Below are positions 44,434 to 54,095 of a DNA stretch of 64,000 nt, one piece after another. The stretch is from positions 3,173,001 to 3,237,000 of the forward strand of contig NZ_JBBOXF010000001.1 of the NCBI RefSeq assembly GCF_038007465.1. Direction: 5' to 3'. The notes under the pieces are model-generated. The model was not told the DNA's origin. It saw only the letters and a program-made list of their open reading frames with translations, and did no database searches. This DNA comes from Sporosarcina sp. FSL K6-1508. GTDB lineage: Bacteria > Bacillota > Bacilli > Bacillales_A > Planococcaceae. Position 1 is the stretch's first letter. Every line of letters begins with the position of its first letter. Both the position numbers and the translations under genes were made by a program.

Positions 44434-45090
44434 TCACGTAATTTCTCTCGTTGCCGTAATCGAGATTCCATTCAGAGACTGCGTCGCAAGCCGATCTGCT
44501 TCTGAATTTATTTTCCGCGGCACTAGTTCGTACTCCGGCAAGATACCAAGGTCTTTCAGCTTTTCGTCAATACGATCTGCCCAGCGTGATAGATTGTTCT
44601 CAAGCGCCGGCCAGTCCCCGCCCAGTTGGTTGATGACCACCTGAGAATCGCCGATGAACCGGATCGGTAAATGATGGACATTCAAAAGCTCGAGTTCCTG
44701 TATGCTCAAGTATAGTGCGGCATATTCAGCTTCATTATTCGATGTGAGTTCATCGGAAGATGCGTTCCGCCGCAATCTGTATGATTTCCCGCTCTGTTCA
44801 TAATAAATGACGCAGCCCAAACCTGATTTGCTGGTTGCCCGGTCAAAGCCGCCGTCGAAATAGACCGCTATATTATGTGGTTCGGTTTCAATTCCTTTTA
44901 AGTAGCCCTTCATCTCTTTGACCGTCCATGTGCTGTCGAACCGGTCAATTAACGTTATATTTTTGGTGCGTCCGGTACGCTCTAAATCCTCTGCAAATAG
45001 CAAAGCTTGTGCGGCCGGCATCTCCTCGGAGCGAAAGACAGTTTCCACGCCTTTCGGTATTTTATAAATCCATTCGATTAGAATGTTCAT
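44434..45090 (-). CDS. RNase HI-family protein with N-terminal extension
   Basis: 218 residues. The RNase H fold starts near residue 75: IAVYFDGGFDRATSKSGLGC, NNEAEYAALYLSI, RFIGDSQVVINQL and INSEADRLATQ give the four acidic catalytic positions (D-E-D-D). The first 70 residues are an extra domain of unknown role found in Bacillus relatives. It would cut RNA in RNA/DNA hybrids. ATG 45090 follows AGGAGGATTAGCA. Confidence 0.82.
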   Translation of the reverse strand: MNILIEWIYKIPKGVETVFRSEEMPAAQALLFAEDLERTGRTKNITLIDRFDSTWTVKEMKGYLKGIETEPHNIAVYFDGGFDRATSKSGLGCVIYYEQSGKSYRLRRNASSDELTSNNEAEYAALYLSIQELELLNVHHLPIRFIGDSQVVINQLGGDWPALENNLSRWADRIDEKLKDLGILPEYELVPRKINSEADRLATQSLNGISITATREIT

Positions 45091-45282
45091 TGCTAATCCT
45101 CCTGCATCAGTTAGTATATGTATCAATCCTATTTCTATCTTAACAAATTATATGCAATCTAAGTTTATCCAACACAGGCCTAATTTATGAAATGAAAAAT
45201 TTGTTGAAGCTCCTGTTTACTTATATAGAAGTGTCATTCAATTGCAACTTGTATTTATAGAACATTCTTATTTTTTGTTTTT

Positions 45283-45315
45283 TATATACCAGGTACTAAC
45301 ACTAGATGTTATAAT
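45283..45315 (+). promoter_or_regulatory. FapR-type operator and -10 of fabH
   Basis: TATATACCAGGTACTAA (45283-45299) matches the 17-bp FapR consensus TTAGTACC-N-GGTACTAA well in one half and partly in the other. TATAAT follows at 45310-45315. fabH genes are standard members of the FapR (malonyl-CoA responsive) regulon. Confidence 0.6.
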
Positions 45316-45340
45316 GAAAAGAAAAATGAGGTGTGTTCGA

Positions 45341-46327
45341 ATGATTAAATCTAAAGCGCGTATAACAGCAATAGGTACCCACGTTCCTCAAAAAATTATG
45401 CTAAATGAGGATTTGGAAAAGATGGTAGAAACGAATGATGAATGGATTGTTCAGCGAACCGGTATAAAGGAAAGGCGAATCGCAGGAAACGAAGAATATG
45501 CTTCCCATTTGGCTTTTAAAGCGATTGAAAATATGATTGGAAACAATCATAAAGACTTACAAGACGTTGATTGTATTATCGTAGCGACAACAACTCCGGA
45601 CTATGCGTTTCCGAGTGTAGCCTGTCAAATTCAGAGTCACTTTAATATCCCCTGTACAGGAGCGTTTGACTTAAATGCTACCTGCGCAGGTTTCACGTAT
45701 GCTTTGCACTTAGCAAATAATTTAATTACTGCCGAGGCACATCGTAAGATTTTAGTTGTTGCAACCGAGACTTTATCAAAAGTAACCGATTATACAGATC
45801 GAACAACCTGTATTTTATTCGGAGATGGGGCCGGCGCTATGCTAGTAGAGTACGATCAAGAGAATCCTAGTTTCCTGGCTAGCCATATAGGAACGAATGG
45901 CGAAGGGGGGATTCATGTATATCGAACGACCTTTGCAACTACTATGGATGATAAACCACTAAGCGACACCGGGAAAATGGTTCAGAACGGAAGGGAAGTA
46001 TACAAATGGGCAGCCCGTACGATTCCACTAGGAATTCAAGAATTATTAAGTAAAGCACAATTAAACAGTGAAGATATTAACTGGTTTATACCACATAGCG
46101 CAAATCTAAGGATGGTTGAATCAATATGTGAAAAGTCAGGTTTTCCGATAGAAAAAACGTTAACGAGTATGAAGAATTTTGGGAATACCTCATCAGCATC
46201 AATTCCATTAGCACTACATCTGGGAATAAAAGAAGGAAAAATCAAAGATGGCGATACATTATTGCTTTATGGTTTCGGGGCGGGACTTACACATTTAGGT
46301 CTTGTCTTATCGTGGAAGCAAAATTGA
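45341..46327 (+). CDS. fabH: 3-oxoacyl-ACP synthase III (FabH)
   Basis: 328 residues. It starts fatty-acid synthesis by condensing acyl-CoA with malonyl-ACP. The catalytic triad is visible: Cys in LNATCAGFTYALH (about residue 113), His in IPHSANLRMVE (about 250) and Asn in NFGNTSSASIPLAL (about 282). The EWIVQRTGIKERRIA opening is canonical. ATG 45341 follows GAGGTG by 9 nt; the upstream frame extension contains the promoter. It stands alone, like the second Bacillus copy fabHB (yhfB). Confidence 0.92.
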   Translation: MIKSKARITAIGTHVPQKIMLNEDLEKMVETNDEWIVQRTGIKERRIAGNEEYASHLAFKAIENMIGNNHKDLQDVDCIIVATTTPDYAFPSVACQIQSHFNIPCTGAFDLNATCAGFTYALHLANNLITAEAHRKILVVATETLSKVTDYTDRTTCILFGDGAGAMLVEYDQENPSFLASHIGTNGEGGIHVYRTTFATTMDDKPLSDTGKMVQNGREVYKWAARTIPLGIQELLSKAQLNSEDINWFIPHSANLRMVESICEKSGFPIEKTLTSMKNFGNTSSASIPLALHLGIKEGKIKDGDTLLLYGFGAGLTHLGLVLSWKQN

Positions 46328-46467
46328 AAATACTGAGCTGTCAGTAATGAATCGAGATGTTAATACCGTAAAAGAAATTGAAAGTAAAATAATCGAGACT
46401 TTATACACATCGTGTCGGGAATCACCATTCCTGTTTGATTTGCAATCAATTAAAATTTCCACAAATA

Positions 46468-46512
46468 GAAAATCCAATCAAGAAATAAAATATCTTGATT
46501 GGATTTTTATTA
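46468..46512. terminator. Bidirectional terminator between fabH and guaC
   Basis: AAAATCCAATCAAGA/TCTTGATTGGATTTT perfect stem, 9-nt loop, T-rich on both strands. Confidence 0.85.
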
Positions 46513-46523
46513 GCTATAAATTT

Positions 46524-47507
46524 TCAGTACACTTTATCTCCATTAAAAATAGAGTTTTTCACAATGACATAGTCCACTGTTCGGATGGCGTCTAGCTTGT
46601 TACCGCCAGCATAGGAGATGGATGATTGTAGATCCTGTTGCATTTCGTCTAAAGTGTCCATTAATGGACCTTTATATTCGACGTACATTTTTTTACCTTC
46701 AACGTTTTTCTTTTCGCCCTTTTGGAATTCAGAGGCTGAGCCAAAGTATTCTTTAAAACGTTGGCCGTCTTTTTCGATTGTTTGACCGGGAGATTCCTCG
46801 TGGCCAGCAAATAGGGAACCGATCATGACCATTGAGGCACCGAAACGTACAGATTTGGCGATGTCTCCGTGTGTACGTATGCCGCCATCTGCGATGATAG
46901 GTTTAGTAGCTGCTTTTGCACACCAACGTAGTGCAGCTAACTGCCAACCGCCTGTACCGAAGCCTGTTTTTATTTTTGTAATACATACTTTACCTGGCCC
47001 AATGCCAACTTTCGTAGCGTCTGCACCGGCATTTTCAAGTTCGCGTACGGCTTCTGGTGTGCCTACGTTACCAGCTATGACAAAGCTTTCAGGCAAGTGT
47101 TTTTTAATATGTTGAATCATATTGATAACTGCATTGGAATGACCATGAGCAATATCGATCGTGATGAATTCAGGTATAAGCTTGTCAGCAGCTAGTTGTA
47201 CAATGAAAGTATAGTCCTCATCTTTAACACCAACGCTAATAGAAGCGATTAAACTACGTGATTGCATGTCTTTAATAAAGTCTGCTCGTTTTTCTGGATT
47301 AAAACGATGCATAATATAGAAGTAACCATTTTCAGCTAATTTGATAGCGACGTTTTCATCTATAATTGTTTGCATATTTGCTGGTACAACTGGAATTTTA
47401 AATGTATGCCCGCCAAGTATTACAGACGTGTCACACTCAGAACGGCTATTCACCACACATTTTGCAGGAATCAACTGGATATCTTCATAATCAAATACAT
47501 TTTCCAT
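46524..47507 (-). CDS. guaC: GMP reductase
   Basis: 327 residues, IMPDH/GMPR barrel without a CBS insert. It converts GMP to IMP and ammonia with NADPH. Landmarks are the opening [34 protein letters not shown] (about residue 105), the catalytic-loop Cys in [20 protein letters not shown] (about residue 170) and [16 protein letters not shown]. The short form (about 326 residues) is the type 2 GMPR of Bacillales. ATG 47507 has GAGGTG 8 nt upstream. Confidence 0.92.
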   Translation of the reverse strand: MENVFDYEDIQLIPAKCVVNSRSECDTSVILGGHTFKIPVVPANMQTIIDENVAIKLAENGYFYIMHRFNPEKRADFIKDMQSRSLIASISVGVKDEDYTFIVQLAADKLIPEFITIDIAHGHSNAVINMIQHIKKHLPESFVIAGNVGTPEAVRELENAGADATKVGIGPGKVCITKIKTGFGTGGWQLAALRWCAKAATKPIIADGGIRTHGDIAKSVRFGASMVMIGSLFAGHEESPGQTIEKDGQRFKEYFGSASEFQKGEKKNVEGKKMYVEYKGPLMDTLDEMQQDLQSSISYAGGNKLDAIRTVDYVIVKNSIFNGDKVY

Positions 47508-47871
47508 AGATAGCACCTCGAAAGACGAATATTACTATTCGTTTAGTTTGGAACGTTCGTACTTTAATAATTTACATCACTTTAGGCAGTATGTCAAAAC
47601 ATTTTATAGTGACCGTCAAAACGTATATAATCTGAATCCATTTCCTTTTAAGTACACCAACATTGACGTTTAATAACTACTTCTGGTTATACAAAGTATT
47701 AAAAAAATAAGCAAAAAAGAGCTTTGGTGGACTCTTTTTTGCTTATTCTTGTGTGTACTAGGCATCACTTTAAAGAGTAGGATGCGATGACAAGTATGCG
47801 ATATCACCGTATTGAAGGCATTGAAGTTACAAAGGCTCAAAAGTTTGTTATTTCGTTATGAAATCTTTTTA
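47508..47871. other. Intergenic region between guaC and glnA
   Basis: Holds the guaC promoter (minus strand -35 TTGACA at 47592-47597, -10 TAAATT at 47569-47574, 17 nt spacer) and, at the right, the glnA terminator. Near the expected start are GAACGTTC (47551-47558) and the dyad CGAATA/TATTCG (47526-47541), weakly resembling PurR boxes. Confidence 0.4.
47708..47748 (-). terminator. Terminator of glnA
   Basis: AAGCAAAAAAGAG/CTCTTTTTTGCTT perfect stem; on the minus strand the stem is followed by a further run of T. Lies about 125 nt past the glnA stop. Confidence 0.75.
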
Positions 47872-49209
47872 TCAGTAGATCTTCATATAACGTTCAATTT
47901 CCCAAGGGTGTACGTTAATTCGGTAATTCTCCCATTCCAATTTCTTTTCAGCCATAAAGTTTGTGTAGATGTGCTTGCCTAGAGCTTCTTGGATAATTTC
48001 ATCTTTTCCTAGCGCAATAAGGGCATGGTCAAGGTCAGTAGGTAAAGTACCAATTTCTAATTCCTGAAGTTCGGAAGGTTTCATTTCGTAAATGTTACGG
48101 TCGACTGGCATTGGCGGTTCGAGTTCACGTTTAATGCCGTCTAAACCTGCTTTTAATATGGCCGCCATTGCAAGATATGGATTTGCCGCCGAGTCGACGG
48201 AACGGACTTCGATTCGGGTACTGAGGCCCCTTGATGCCGGGATGCGGATGAGTGGGCTGCGATTTTGGGCGGACCAAGCGATATAGCAGGGTGCTTCGTA
48301 GCCAGGAACAAGACGTTTATAAGAGTTAACTGTCGGGTTTGTCACTGCCGTAAAACCAGGGACATGCTCGAGAACACCGGCCATGAACTGATAAGCAGTT
48401 GCGCTCAATTGTAATTCACCATTTTCGTCAACAAATGCATTTTTACCGTCTTTGAAAAGAGAAACATTGCAATGCATACCCGACCCACTGACTCCAAAAA
48501 GAGGTTTTGGCATGAAGGTCGCATGTAACCCGTGATTGCGTGCAATCGTTTTAACAACAAGTTTAAATGTTTGGATGTTATCACAAGCGGTAAGTACATC
48601 CGCATATTTGAAATCGATTTCGTGTTGGCCAGGTGCGCATTCATGGTGGGATGCTTCAATTTCGAAGCCCAATTCTTCAAGTTCTAAAACGATGTCGCGT
48701 CGACAATTTTCTCCAAGATCCATTGGAGCAAGGTCGAAATAGCCGCCGTTGTCGTTCAGTTCCATTGTGGGCTGCATGTTCTCATCCAGCTTGAACAAGA
48801 AGAATTCTGGTTCTGGTCCGAGGTTAAAGTCAGTGAACCCGAGCTCTTTCATCTCTTTCAATACACGTTTTAAATTTCCGCGTGGATCGCCCGTAAACGG
48901 CGAACCGTTGGCAAGTGAAATATCACAGATGAGCCGTGCAACTTTCCCTTTACCCGATGGCCAAGGGAATACCATCCATGTATTAAGATCCGGTATGAGG
49001 TACATATCTGATTCCTCGATACGTACAAATCCTTCGATTGAAGATCCGTCGAACATCATCTTGTTGTCTAGTGCTTTTTCGAGCTGGCTGATGGGAATTT
49101 CCACGTTCTTGATCATTCCTAAAATATCGGTGAACTGAAGCCGTACGAAATTCACATTTTCTTCCTTTACAAATTTGCGAATGTCTTCTTTTGTATAATT
49201 CCTCATCAT
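47872..49209 (-). CDS. glnA: Glutamine synthetase type I
   Basis: 445 residues. [21 protein letters not shown] (about residue 50), [10 protein letters not shown], the metal-binding [34 protein letters not shown] and [13 protein letters not shown] are all present. It makes glutamine from glutamate, ammonia and ATP. The form resembles GSI-alpha of Bacillus, which is feedback-inhibited and controls GlnR/TnrA. Unlike the usual arrangement there is no glnR gene upstream, so this may be a second glnA copy. AAGGAG lies 6-9 nt before two adjacent ATG codons. Confidence 0.92.
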   Translation of the reverse strand: MMRNYTKEDIRKFVKEENVNFVRLQFTDILGMIKNVEIPISQLEKALDNKMMFDGSSIEGFVRIEESDMYLIPDLNTWMVFPWPSGKGKVARLICDISLANGSPFTGDPRGNLKRVLKEMKELGFTDFNLGPEPEFFLFKLDENMQPTMELNDNGGYFDLAPMDLGENCRRDIVLELEELGFEIEASHHECAPGQHEIDFKYADVLTACDNIQTFKLVVKTIARNHGLHATFMPKPLFGVSGSGMHCNVSLFKDGKNAFVDENGELQLSATAYQFMAGVLEHVPGFTAVTNPTVNSYKRLVPGYEAPCYIAWSAQNRSPLIRIPASRGLSTRIEVRSVDSAANPYLAMAAILKAGLDGIKRELEPPMPVDRNIYEMKPSELQELEIGTLPTDLDHALIALGKDEIIQEALGKHIYTNFMAEKKLEWENYRINVHPWEIERYMKIY

Positions 49210-49473
49210 GCCACTCTCCTTAAGTATCGTTTATTACAGATTGCTCCATAACATTTTTCTATAATAAAGCAAAAAGTTACCATTAACAAGATTTTTTTGA
49301 GAATCGCTCTATGTAAGTGAAGCTATCTCATTTACCGCAGTGAATTGACTACGTACCGTAACAAAATTATAGTTCTATAAAATTTGTATTCGCAACATTG
49401 AAATTACTTTATTAATTCTATGATAGACTAAAATGGAACGAAAAAACGAAAACGAACAAAGGGCGGGAGAACT

Positions 49474-49821
49474 ATGAACGTAGAATTAACAAGATTCAGG
49501 GTTAAGCAAGGGAAAACAGAACGGGTAGATGAGTGGGTGAATTTTTTAAACGATAATATGAAACACGTGCTAACAACCTTGGAAGGCGAAAAAATGTATT
49601 TAGAAACTATATTTAGAGAGCATTTTAATGGGGATGAATTTCTATATTGGTATTCAGTCCAAAGTGAAGGCGGTCAAGAGGTTGAGGAATCAGAGCATTG
49701 GATAGATAAGAAACACCTGGCATATTGGAATGAATGTATTGATGATACTTTTATAGCCGGTGATTTAAAAACGGAAGTAGTAATGATTCCTGAAAAGATA
49801 AGGAATCATATGGAGTTTTGA
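49474..49821 (+). CDS. DUF6176 family protein
   Basis: 115 residues, soluble: VELTRFRVKQGKTERVDEWV, YLETIFREHFNGDEFLYWYS and ESEHWIDKKHLAYWNECID are the usual family segments, giving a ferredoxin-like dimeric alpha-beta barrel pattern. Function unknown. GGGCGGGAG precedes the start. Confidence 0.75.
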   Translation: MNVELTRFRVKQGKTERVDEWVNFLNDNMKHVLTTLEGEKMYLETIFREHFNGDEFLYWYSVQSEGGQEVEESEHWIDKKHLAYWNECIDDTFIAGDLKTEVVMIPEKIRNHMEF

Positions 49822-49878
49822 ATCCAACTAATTAATTGGTAAGTAACGGCATTAAATCAATGGAAAGAAGGTAAACAA

Positions 49879-50022
49879 ATGGATTTACTTTTTGTGATTG
49901 TATTATTTGTGCTTCTGGTTGCTATATATGACATGATTAAAAGAACGAACAAAAATATAATTGAACAAAGTGAAGAAATTAAAAAAATGCATGATAATCT
50001 TAGGCAACATATGAAAAAGTAG
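49879..50022 (+). CDS. Small single-pass membrane protein
   Basis: 47 residues: one N-terminal membrane helix (LLFVIVLFVLLVAIYDM) then a charged helix rich in Lys, Glu and Asn (KNIIEQSEEIKKMHDNL). GAAGG lies 8 nt upstream and a terminator follows at once. Likely a genuine short gene; function unknown. Confidence 0.6.
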   Translation: MDLLFVIVLFVLLVAIYDMIKRTNKNIIEQSEEIKKMHDNLRQHMKK

Positions 50023-50036
50023 TGGTATCTCATACC

Positions 50037-50081
50037 GCTCCAATAATCATAACCATCTATACATTGGAGCATGTTTTTTTA
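50037..50081 (+). terminator. Terminator after the small membrane protein
   Basis: GCTCCAAT/ATTGGAGC stem with a long (18-nt) loop, then ATGTTTTTTT. Confidence 0.6.
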
Positions 50082-50136
50082 GATGAGGTTATATGGTTGA
50101 TGGCAGATGTAGAAGATTAGTATTTGGAGGGTTACC

Positions 50137-50556
50137 TTGGATATTACTTTTAACCATTTCATTGATAAGTATATAGAAATTTGGAGAAAATCATCTTTAA
50201 GTGAGCTAAGAGAGCTAATCTCTGAGGATTACAAGGCAAGAGAAATAACTGGCGGGAAAATTATAGACTTTGGCTATGCAGAATCTATTGAAGGATGGGA
50301 ACAAGGTTTTAACTTTGTAAATGAAAATCAGGCCAAATGGGAACTAAATAAGTTATCAGTGATTCCTTTAAGAGACAATGAGATATTAATAATTTTATCA
50401 GCCGCTTTAGTGACAAAAGATCAAAACTTAGATACGGGAAACATATTCTTTCAAACTTTTAAAAAAGAATGTGATGAAAATTGGAAACTGGTAAGAAGCT
50501 ATATTGAGGCTGGAATTCCCTTGCATAATCTGCGTAGCCCTACTGTTACTGAATAA
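50137..50556 (+). CDS. NTF2-like (SnoaL-type) protein
   Basis: 139 residues. Opening FNHFIDKYIEIWRKSSLSEL, then LISEDYKAREI and a beta-rich C-terminal half (ILIILSAALVT, NWKLVRSYIE) suggest the cone-shaped NTF2/SnoaL fold; related proteins are sometimes called flavoproteins. No active site is evident. TTG start, with TTGGAGGG upstream. Terminator at 50617-50664. Confidence 0.6.
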   Translation: MDITFNHFIDKYIEIWRKSSLSELRELISEDYKAREITGGKIIDFGYAESIEGWEQGFNFVNENQAKWELNKLSVIPLRDNEILIILSAALVTKDQNLDTGNIFFQTFKKECDENWKLVRSYIEAGIPLHNLRSPTVTE

Positions 50557-50616
50557 GAGGGTAAAATGATGCCGATATAGTTAGAAAAAATAGTTTTCCT
50601 GAGATACGATAAACTT

Positions 50617-50664
50617 TTGAAAAATCGATTCCACTGCGTAGAGACGTGGAATCGATTTTTCGGT
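50617..50664. terminator. Bidirectional terminator
   Basis: AAAAATCGATTCCAC/GTGGAATCGATTTTT perfect stem with an 11-nt loop; serves the plus-strand gene before it and the minus-strand ccsA after it. Confidence 0.85.
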
Positions 50665-50690
50665 TAACTTACTTTAATAGTCTAGTTTCA

Positions 50691-51890
50691 TCAAGCATAT
50701 GAATGAAGTCCTGCAATTACTAGATTCACGAAGACTTGATTGAAAATAATAATTCCGAAACCAATAATCGCCATCCAAGCAGTTCTTTCGCCTTCCCATC
50801 CCTTTCCGACCCTCAAGTGCAACATTGCAGCATAGAATAAGAAGGTAATTAAAGCCCAAATTTCTTTCGGATCCCAACCCCAGAAACGGCTCCAGGCAAA
50901 TTGAGCCCAAATCATAGCGAATATCAGTCCACCAAGTGCGAACAAAGGAAAACCAATGATGACTGCTCGGTAAGTTATTTCATCCATAGAGCTCGCATTC
51001 ACTTTATGAGTAAGTGGTTTGAGTAGAGTAATGATTTTCCGCTTCGTGAGTAGACGAATCAGTGCATACAGCACAGAACCTACAAGGAAAGACCATATTA
51101 TTGTATTCAATTTTAGTGCATCAATCGAGTTGGGAATCTCTATAATGCCACTTCTTTGATCGACAGCCTCATAAGTATTGGCCTCCACTGATTGGACAAC
51201 AACCGAGTCCTTGGGAACGGTAATGGCCGGTAATTTATAGTGATAAACATCCAACTCAGTTTTATGATTTTCGAACTGAAGATCTTTCGCATAACCCATC
51301 GCACTGAATGTGCTTGTCATTGCAATGAAGCCCAATACGACGACCAAGAAATACATAACGAGCTCCAAAAAGAATGTTTTCTTACTCTTTTCAGCAGGAT
51401 TCACCGTTTTTAAAAGATAGATAATGCCCGTCACAAAAGATATAGATAATACCGCACTAGAAAAAGCCACTGTAAGAACATGTATTGTTAACCAATTACT
51501 TTGTAACGCCGGAATAAGGGGCGTTATATCTTTTGAAAATGCATTTGCGTAGCCCAGAATTAGAAGTGCTATCGGAAGGGCGAAAAGTCCAATTACGCTT
51601 TGATGATACAAGTAATACATAATCAGAAAACTTCCGACAAGCATGATACCAAAGAATGTCATGAATTCATAAAGATTGCTGACAGGGGCATGTCCAGCAA
51701 CATACCATCTGGTTATAAAATAGACGATTTGTAAAATAAACCCTGCCCACGTTAATGTTATTCCAAGTACTGAATATATCTTTCTTTTCGAGCTAACTGA
51801 TAGACCTAAAGGGATAATCGCTAATAAGTAGATAAAAAATGAAATATAAAGTGCTGTACTGCTTAAACTGATTAATGAACTCGAAGACAT
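50691..51890 (-). CDS. ccsA: Cytochrome c biogenesis protein CcsA/ResC
   Basis: 399 residues with about eight membrane helices. APVSNLYEFMTFFG (about residue 73) and the heme-handling tryptophan motif RFWGWDPKEIWALITFLFYAAM (about residue 325) define the family. With ResB/CcsB it forms the system II heme transporter/ligase at the outer face of the membrane. No resB or resA is adjacent. ATG 51890 has AGGGG 7 nt upstream, but an IS21 element ends exactly in that site, so the gene is cut from its own promoter. Confidence 0.87.
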   Translation of the reverse strand: MSSSSLISLSSTALYISFFIYLLAIIPLGLSVSSKRKIYSVLGITLTWAGFILQIVYFITRWYVAGHAPVSNLYEFMTFFGIMLVGSFLIMYYLYHQSVIGLFALPIALLILGYANAFSKDITPLIPALQSNWLTIHVLTVAFSSAVLSISFVTGIIYLLKTVNPAEKSKKTFFLELVMYFLVVVLGFIAMTSTFSAMGYAKDLQFENHKTELDVYHYKLPAITVPKDSVVVQSVEANTYEAVDQRSGIIEIPNSIDALKLNTIIWSFLVGSVLYALIRLLTKRKIITLLKPLTHKVNASSMDEITYRAVIIGFPLFALGGLIFAMIWAQFAWSRFWGWDPKEIWALITFLFYAAMLHLRVGKGWEGERTAWMAIIGFGIIIFNQVFVNLVIAGLHSYA

Positions 51891-51995
51891 GATGACGCCC
51901 CTTATAAATGCTACGATATTTATGTACAAATGCGCTAACTTAAAAATGTACACTTTTGCCTCATTTTCTAGCATACTAATCATGAGGTGATTGGT

Positions 51996-53282
51996 ATGTA
52001 CATAACGCTAGATGTTCAAACGGATTTTGAAATCAATAGTCTTTCAGACTTAACAAAATTCAAACAGTTAATGGAGAATCTAAAAATGAAAATTAACAAA
52101 AGCCAATTGGCAAGGGAAATGGGTATAGATCGGCGGACGGTTGATAAATACCTAAGTGGATTTACACCAAAAGAAACAAAAGAGAAAATAGCGATTTTAG
52201 ATGAATACTACGAAATAATTGCAGCACTTTTATCTGAGGACTCGAAGCAAGTCTTTTATTACCGACGCGTACTTTGGCAATACCTAACGGACAATCATGG
52301 GTTAAAATGTGCTCAATCTACTTTTCGTCGTTATATTTCAAAAAAGCCAGAGTTCGCTGCCTATTTCACAGAGCAGGTGCGCGTGCCTTCACCTAAAGGG
52401 ACGACAAGATTTGAAACACCGCCTGGCCAACAAGCACAATTCGATTGGAAAGAAAGTATTCCATTCGAAACAAGTGATGGAGAAAAAATAGAGGTAAATG
52501 TAGGAGCGCTTGTGTTAGGGTATTCACGTTTCCGCGTATTCACTCTTACATTACGAAAAACACAAGATGTTTTATTCTCCTTTTTGACGGAGGCATTTGA
52601 AAAAATAGGAGGTGTTCCGAAGGAAATCGTAACTGATAATCCAAAAACGATTATGGATGTGCCACGAAGAGAAGATAATCCAGGGAAAGTAAATAGCCGG
52701 TTCGCTGCTTTTGCGAAGGACTTTGATTTCAAGGTTAGGCCGTGTATTGCAGGTCGTCCCCGTACGAAAGGGAAAGTAGAAACTCAAATGAAATTTATAG
52801 ATGAAATTCATGCCTATCAAGGTCAGCTGACCTTGAACGAACTCTATCAATTCATTGAAAAGTTGATGAATCGAGTCAATCAATCCTTTCATCAAGGTTC
52901 AGGGAAAATCCCAGCATTTGCGTTAGAAAAAGAAAAGAGTTCCCTTCTTCCGCTACCAGCAGAAAAAATAAGGAACTCTTACCGTATCAAGCATCAGCTT
53001 GTACAGGTGAATACATCAAGTATGATCTCCTACAAAGCCAACCAGTATTCAGTGCCCACTAAGTACATCGGCCAAAAGGTAGGGATACAAGTACTAGATG
53101 ATCAATTATGGATTTATTATAACATGGAGTGCATTGCGCGCCACCCTATATCGAATCGGAAATTAAATATTCGTCCTTCAGATTATAAAGAAACGCTGCA
53201 AATATCAGCTCCCCATTATCCAGACATTGAGGCTTTAGCTAAAAACAATCTAAAAGCCATTGGAGAGGTGTATGACGCATGA
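51996..53282 (+). CDS. istA: IS21-family transposase IstA
   Basis: 428 residues: N-terminal HTH (INKSQLAREMGIDRRTVDKYLSG, about residue 30) and an RNase H-type DDE core with PPGQQAQFDWKE (first D), IVTDNPKTIM (second D) and TKGKVETQMKFIDEI (E). Intact. ATG 51996 has GAGGTG about 6 nt upstream. Its stop overlaps the istB start (ATGA). Confidence 0.92.
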   Translation: MYITLDVQTDFEINSLSDLTKFKQLMENLKMKINKSQLAREMGIDRRTVDKYLSGFTPKETKEKIAILDEYYEIIAALLSEDSKQVFYYRRVLWQYLTDNHGLKCAQSTFRRYISKKPEFAAYFTEQVRVPSPKGTTRFETPPGQQAQFDWKESIPFETSDGEKIEVNVGALVLGYSRFRVFTLTLRKTQDVLFSFLTEAFEKIGGVPKEIVTDNPKTIMDVPRREDNPGKVNSRFAAFAKDFDFKVRPCIAGRPRTKGKVETQMKFIDEIHAYQGQLTLNELYQFIEKLMNRVNQSFHQGSGKIPAFALEKEKSSLLPLPAEKIRNSYRIKHQLVQVNTSSMISYKANQYSVPTKYIGQKVGIQVLDDQLWIYYNMECIARHPISNRKLNIRPSDYKETLQISAPHYPDIEALAKNNLKAIGEVYDA

Positions 53283-54037
53283 TGCAGCAAACAAATTATC
53301 AACAGCTTCTGAAGAACTTGGAGTATTTGAAACTGAAACAAATGGTAACGTATTTAGACGAAGTCATCGACTTCGGTATCCACAATCAGCTGTCATTTAT
53401 CGATACATTAATTAAACTGACAAACTATGAAATCGATTTACGTGAAAAAAACATGGTTCACGCGATGGTAAAAGTGGGTGCATTTCCAAATTTAAAAGAG
53501 GTAAAGGATTTTGATTTTGAATTCCAACCCTCGCTAAATCCACAGCAAATTCAAGATTTTCTTACGCTACGTTTTATTGAAGGGAACGAAAACATCGTAT
53601 TTCTGGGACCTAGTGGAGTCGGAAAAACATTTTTGGCTTCAGCGATTGGCATCGCAGCCGCTAAAAAACGTACTAGCACTTACTTTATTAAATGTCATGA
53701 CTTGATTCAGAACCTGAAGCGGGCCCGCTTAGAAAACCGTTTAGAAAGCCGCTTGAAACACTACACAAAGTATAAGTTACTCATAATCGATGAGATAGGC
53801 TATTTACCGATTGATGCGGAGGATGCAAAACTATTCTTCCAGCTGATAGATATGCGTTATGAAAAACGTAGCACAATCTTTACTACTAATGTTAACTTCA
53901 AATCCTGGGACGAGGTATTTCAGGAAACCAAGTTAGCAAATGCGATATTAGATCGTATTTTACATCACGCAACGGTGGTTACCATCGTTGGAAATTCTTA
54001 TCGTTTGAAAGATCATCTAGCTCCAGAAGGTGAGTGA
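53279..54037 (+). CDS. istB: IS21-family helper ATPase IstB
   Basis: 252 residues, AAA+ DnaC-like. Walker A LGPSGVGKTFLASAIG (about residue 105), Walker B LLIIDEIGYLPID (about 165) and the sensor FTTNVNFKSW. It delivers target DNA to IstA. Intact, overlapping istA by 4 nt, which suggests coupled translation. Confidence 0.92.
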   Translation: MMQQTNYQQLLKNLEYLKLKQMVTYLDEVIDFGIHNQLSFIDTLIKLTNYEIDLREKNMVHAMVKVGAFPNLKEVKDFDFEFQPSLNPQQIQDFLTLRFIEGNENIVFLGPSGVGKTFLASAIGIAAAKKRTSTYFIKCHDLIQNLKRARLENRLESRLKHYTKYKLLIIDEIGYLPIDAEDAKLFFQLIDMRYEKRSTIFTTNVNFKSWDEVFQETKLANAILDRILHHATVVTIVGNSYRLKDHLAPEGE

Positions 54038-54095
54038 TTTTGTACATCATTAAGTGAGCGTTTTTGTACATAGATTGGTTGACATTTGTACCCCT

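Larger units (their letters stand above)
51903..54090 (+). mobile_element. IS21-family insertion sequence
   Basis: 2188 bp carrying istA and istB. It is flanked by CCCCT (51898-51902 and 54091-54095), a 5-bp target duplication. Ends are related inverted: TATAAATG at the left, TACAAATG at the right. The subterminal repeat TGTACAAAnnCGCTnACTTAAnnATGTACA occurs at the left (51923-51952) and inverted at the right (54041-54070), as usual for IS21. Removing the element rejoins AGGAGGGG as the ccsA ribosome binding site. Confidence 0.85.

Noticed and set aside
46347..46595. ORF after fabH (MNRDVNTVKEIES...)
   Set aside because: It crosses a perfect bidirectional terminator and the end of guaC; at best the remnant of a gene.
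47526..47561. PurR-box pair before guaC
   Set aside because: The half-sites are near the consensus CGAAC core but their orientation and spacing do not fit a standard PurBox pair; only mentioned in the intergenic note.
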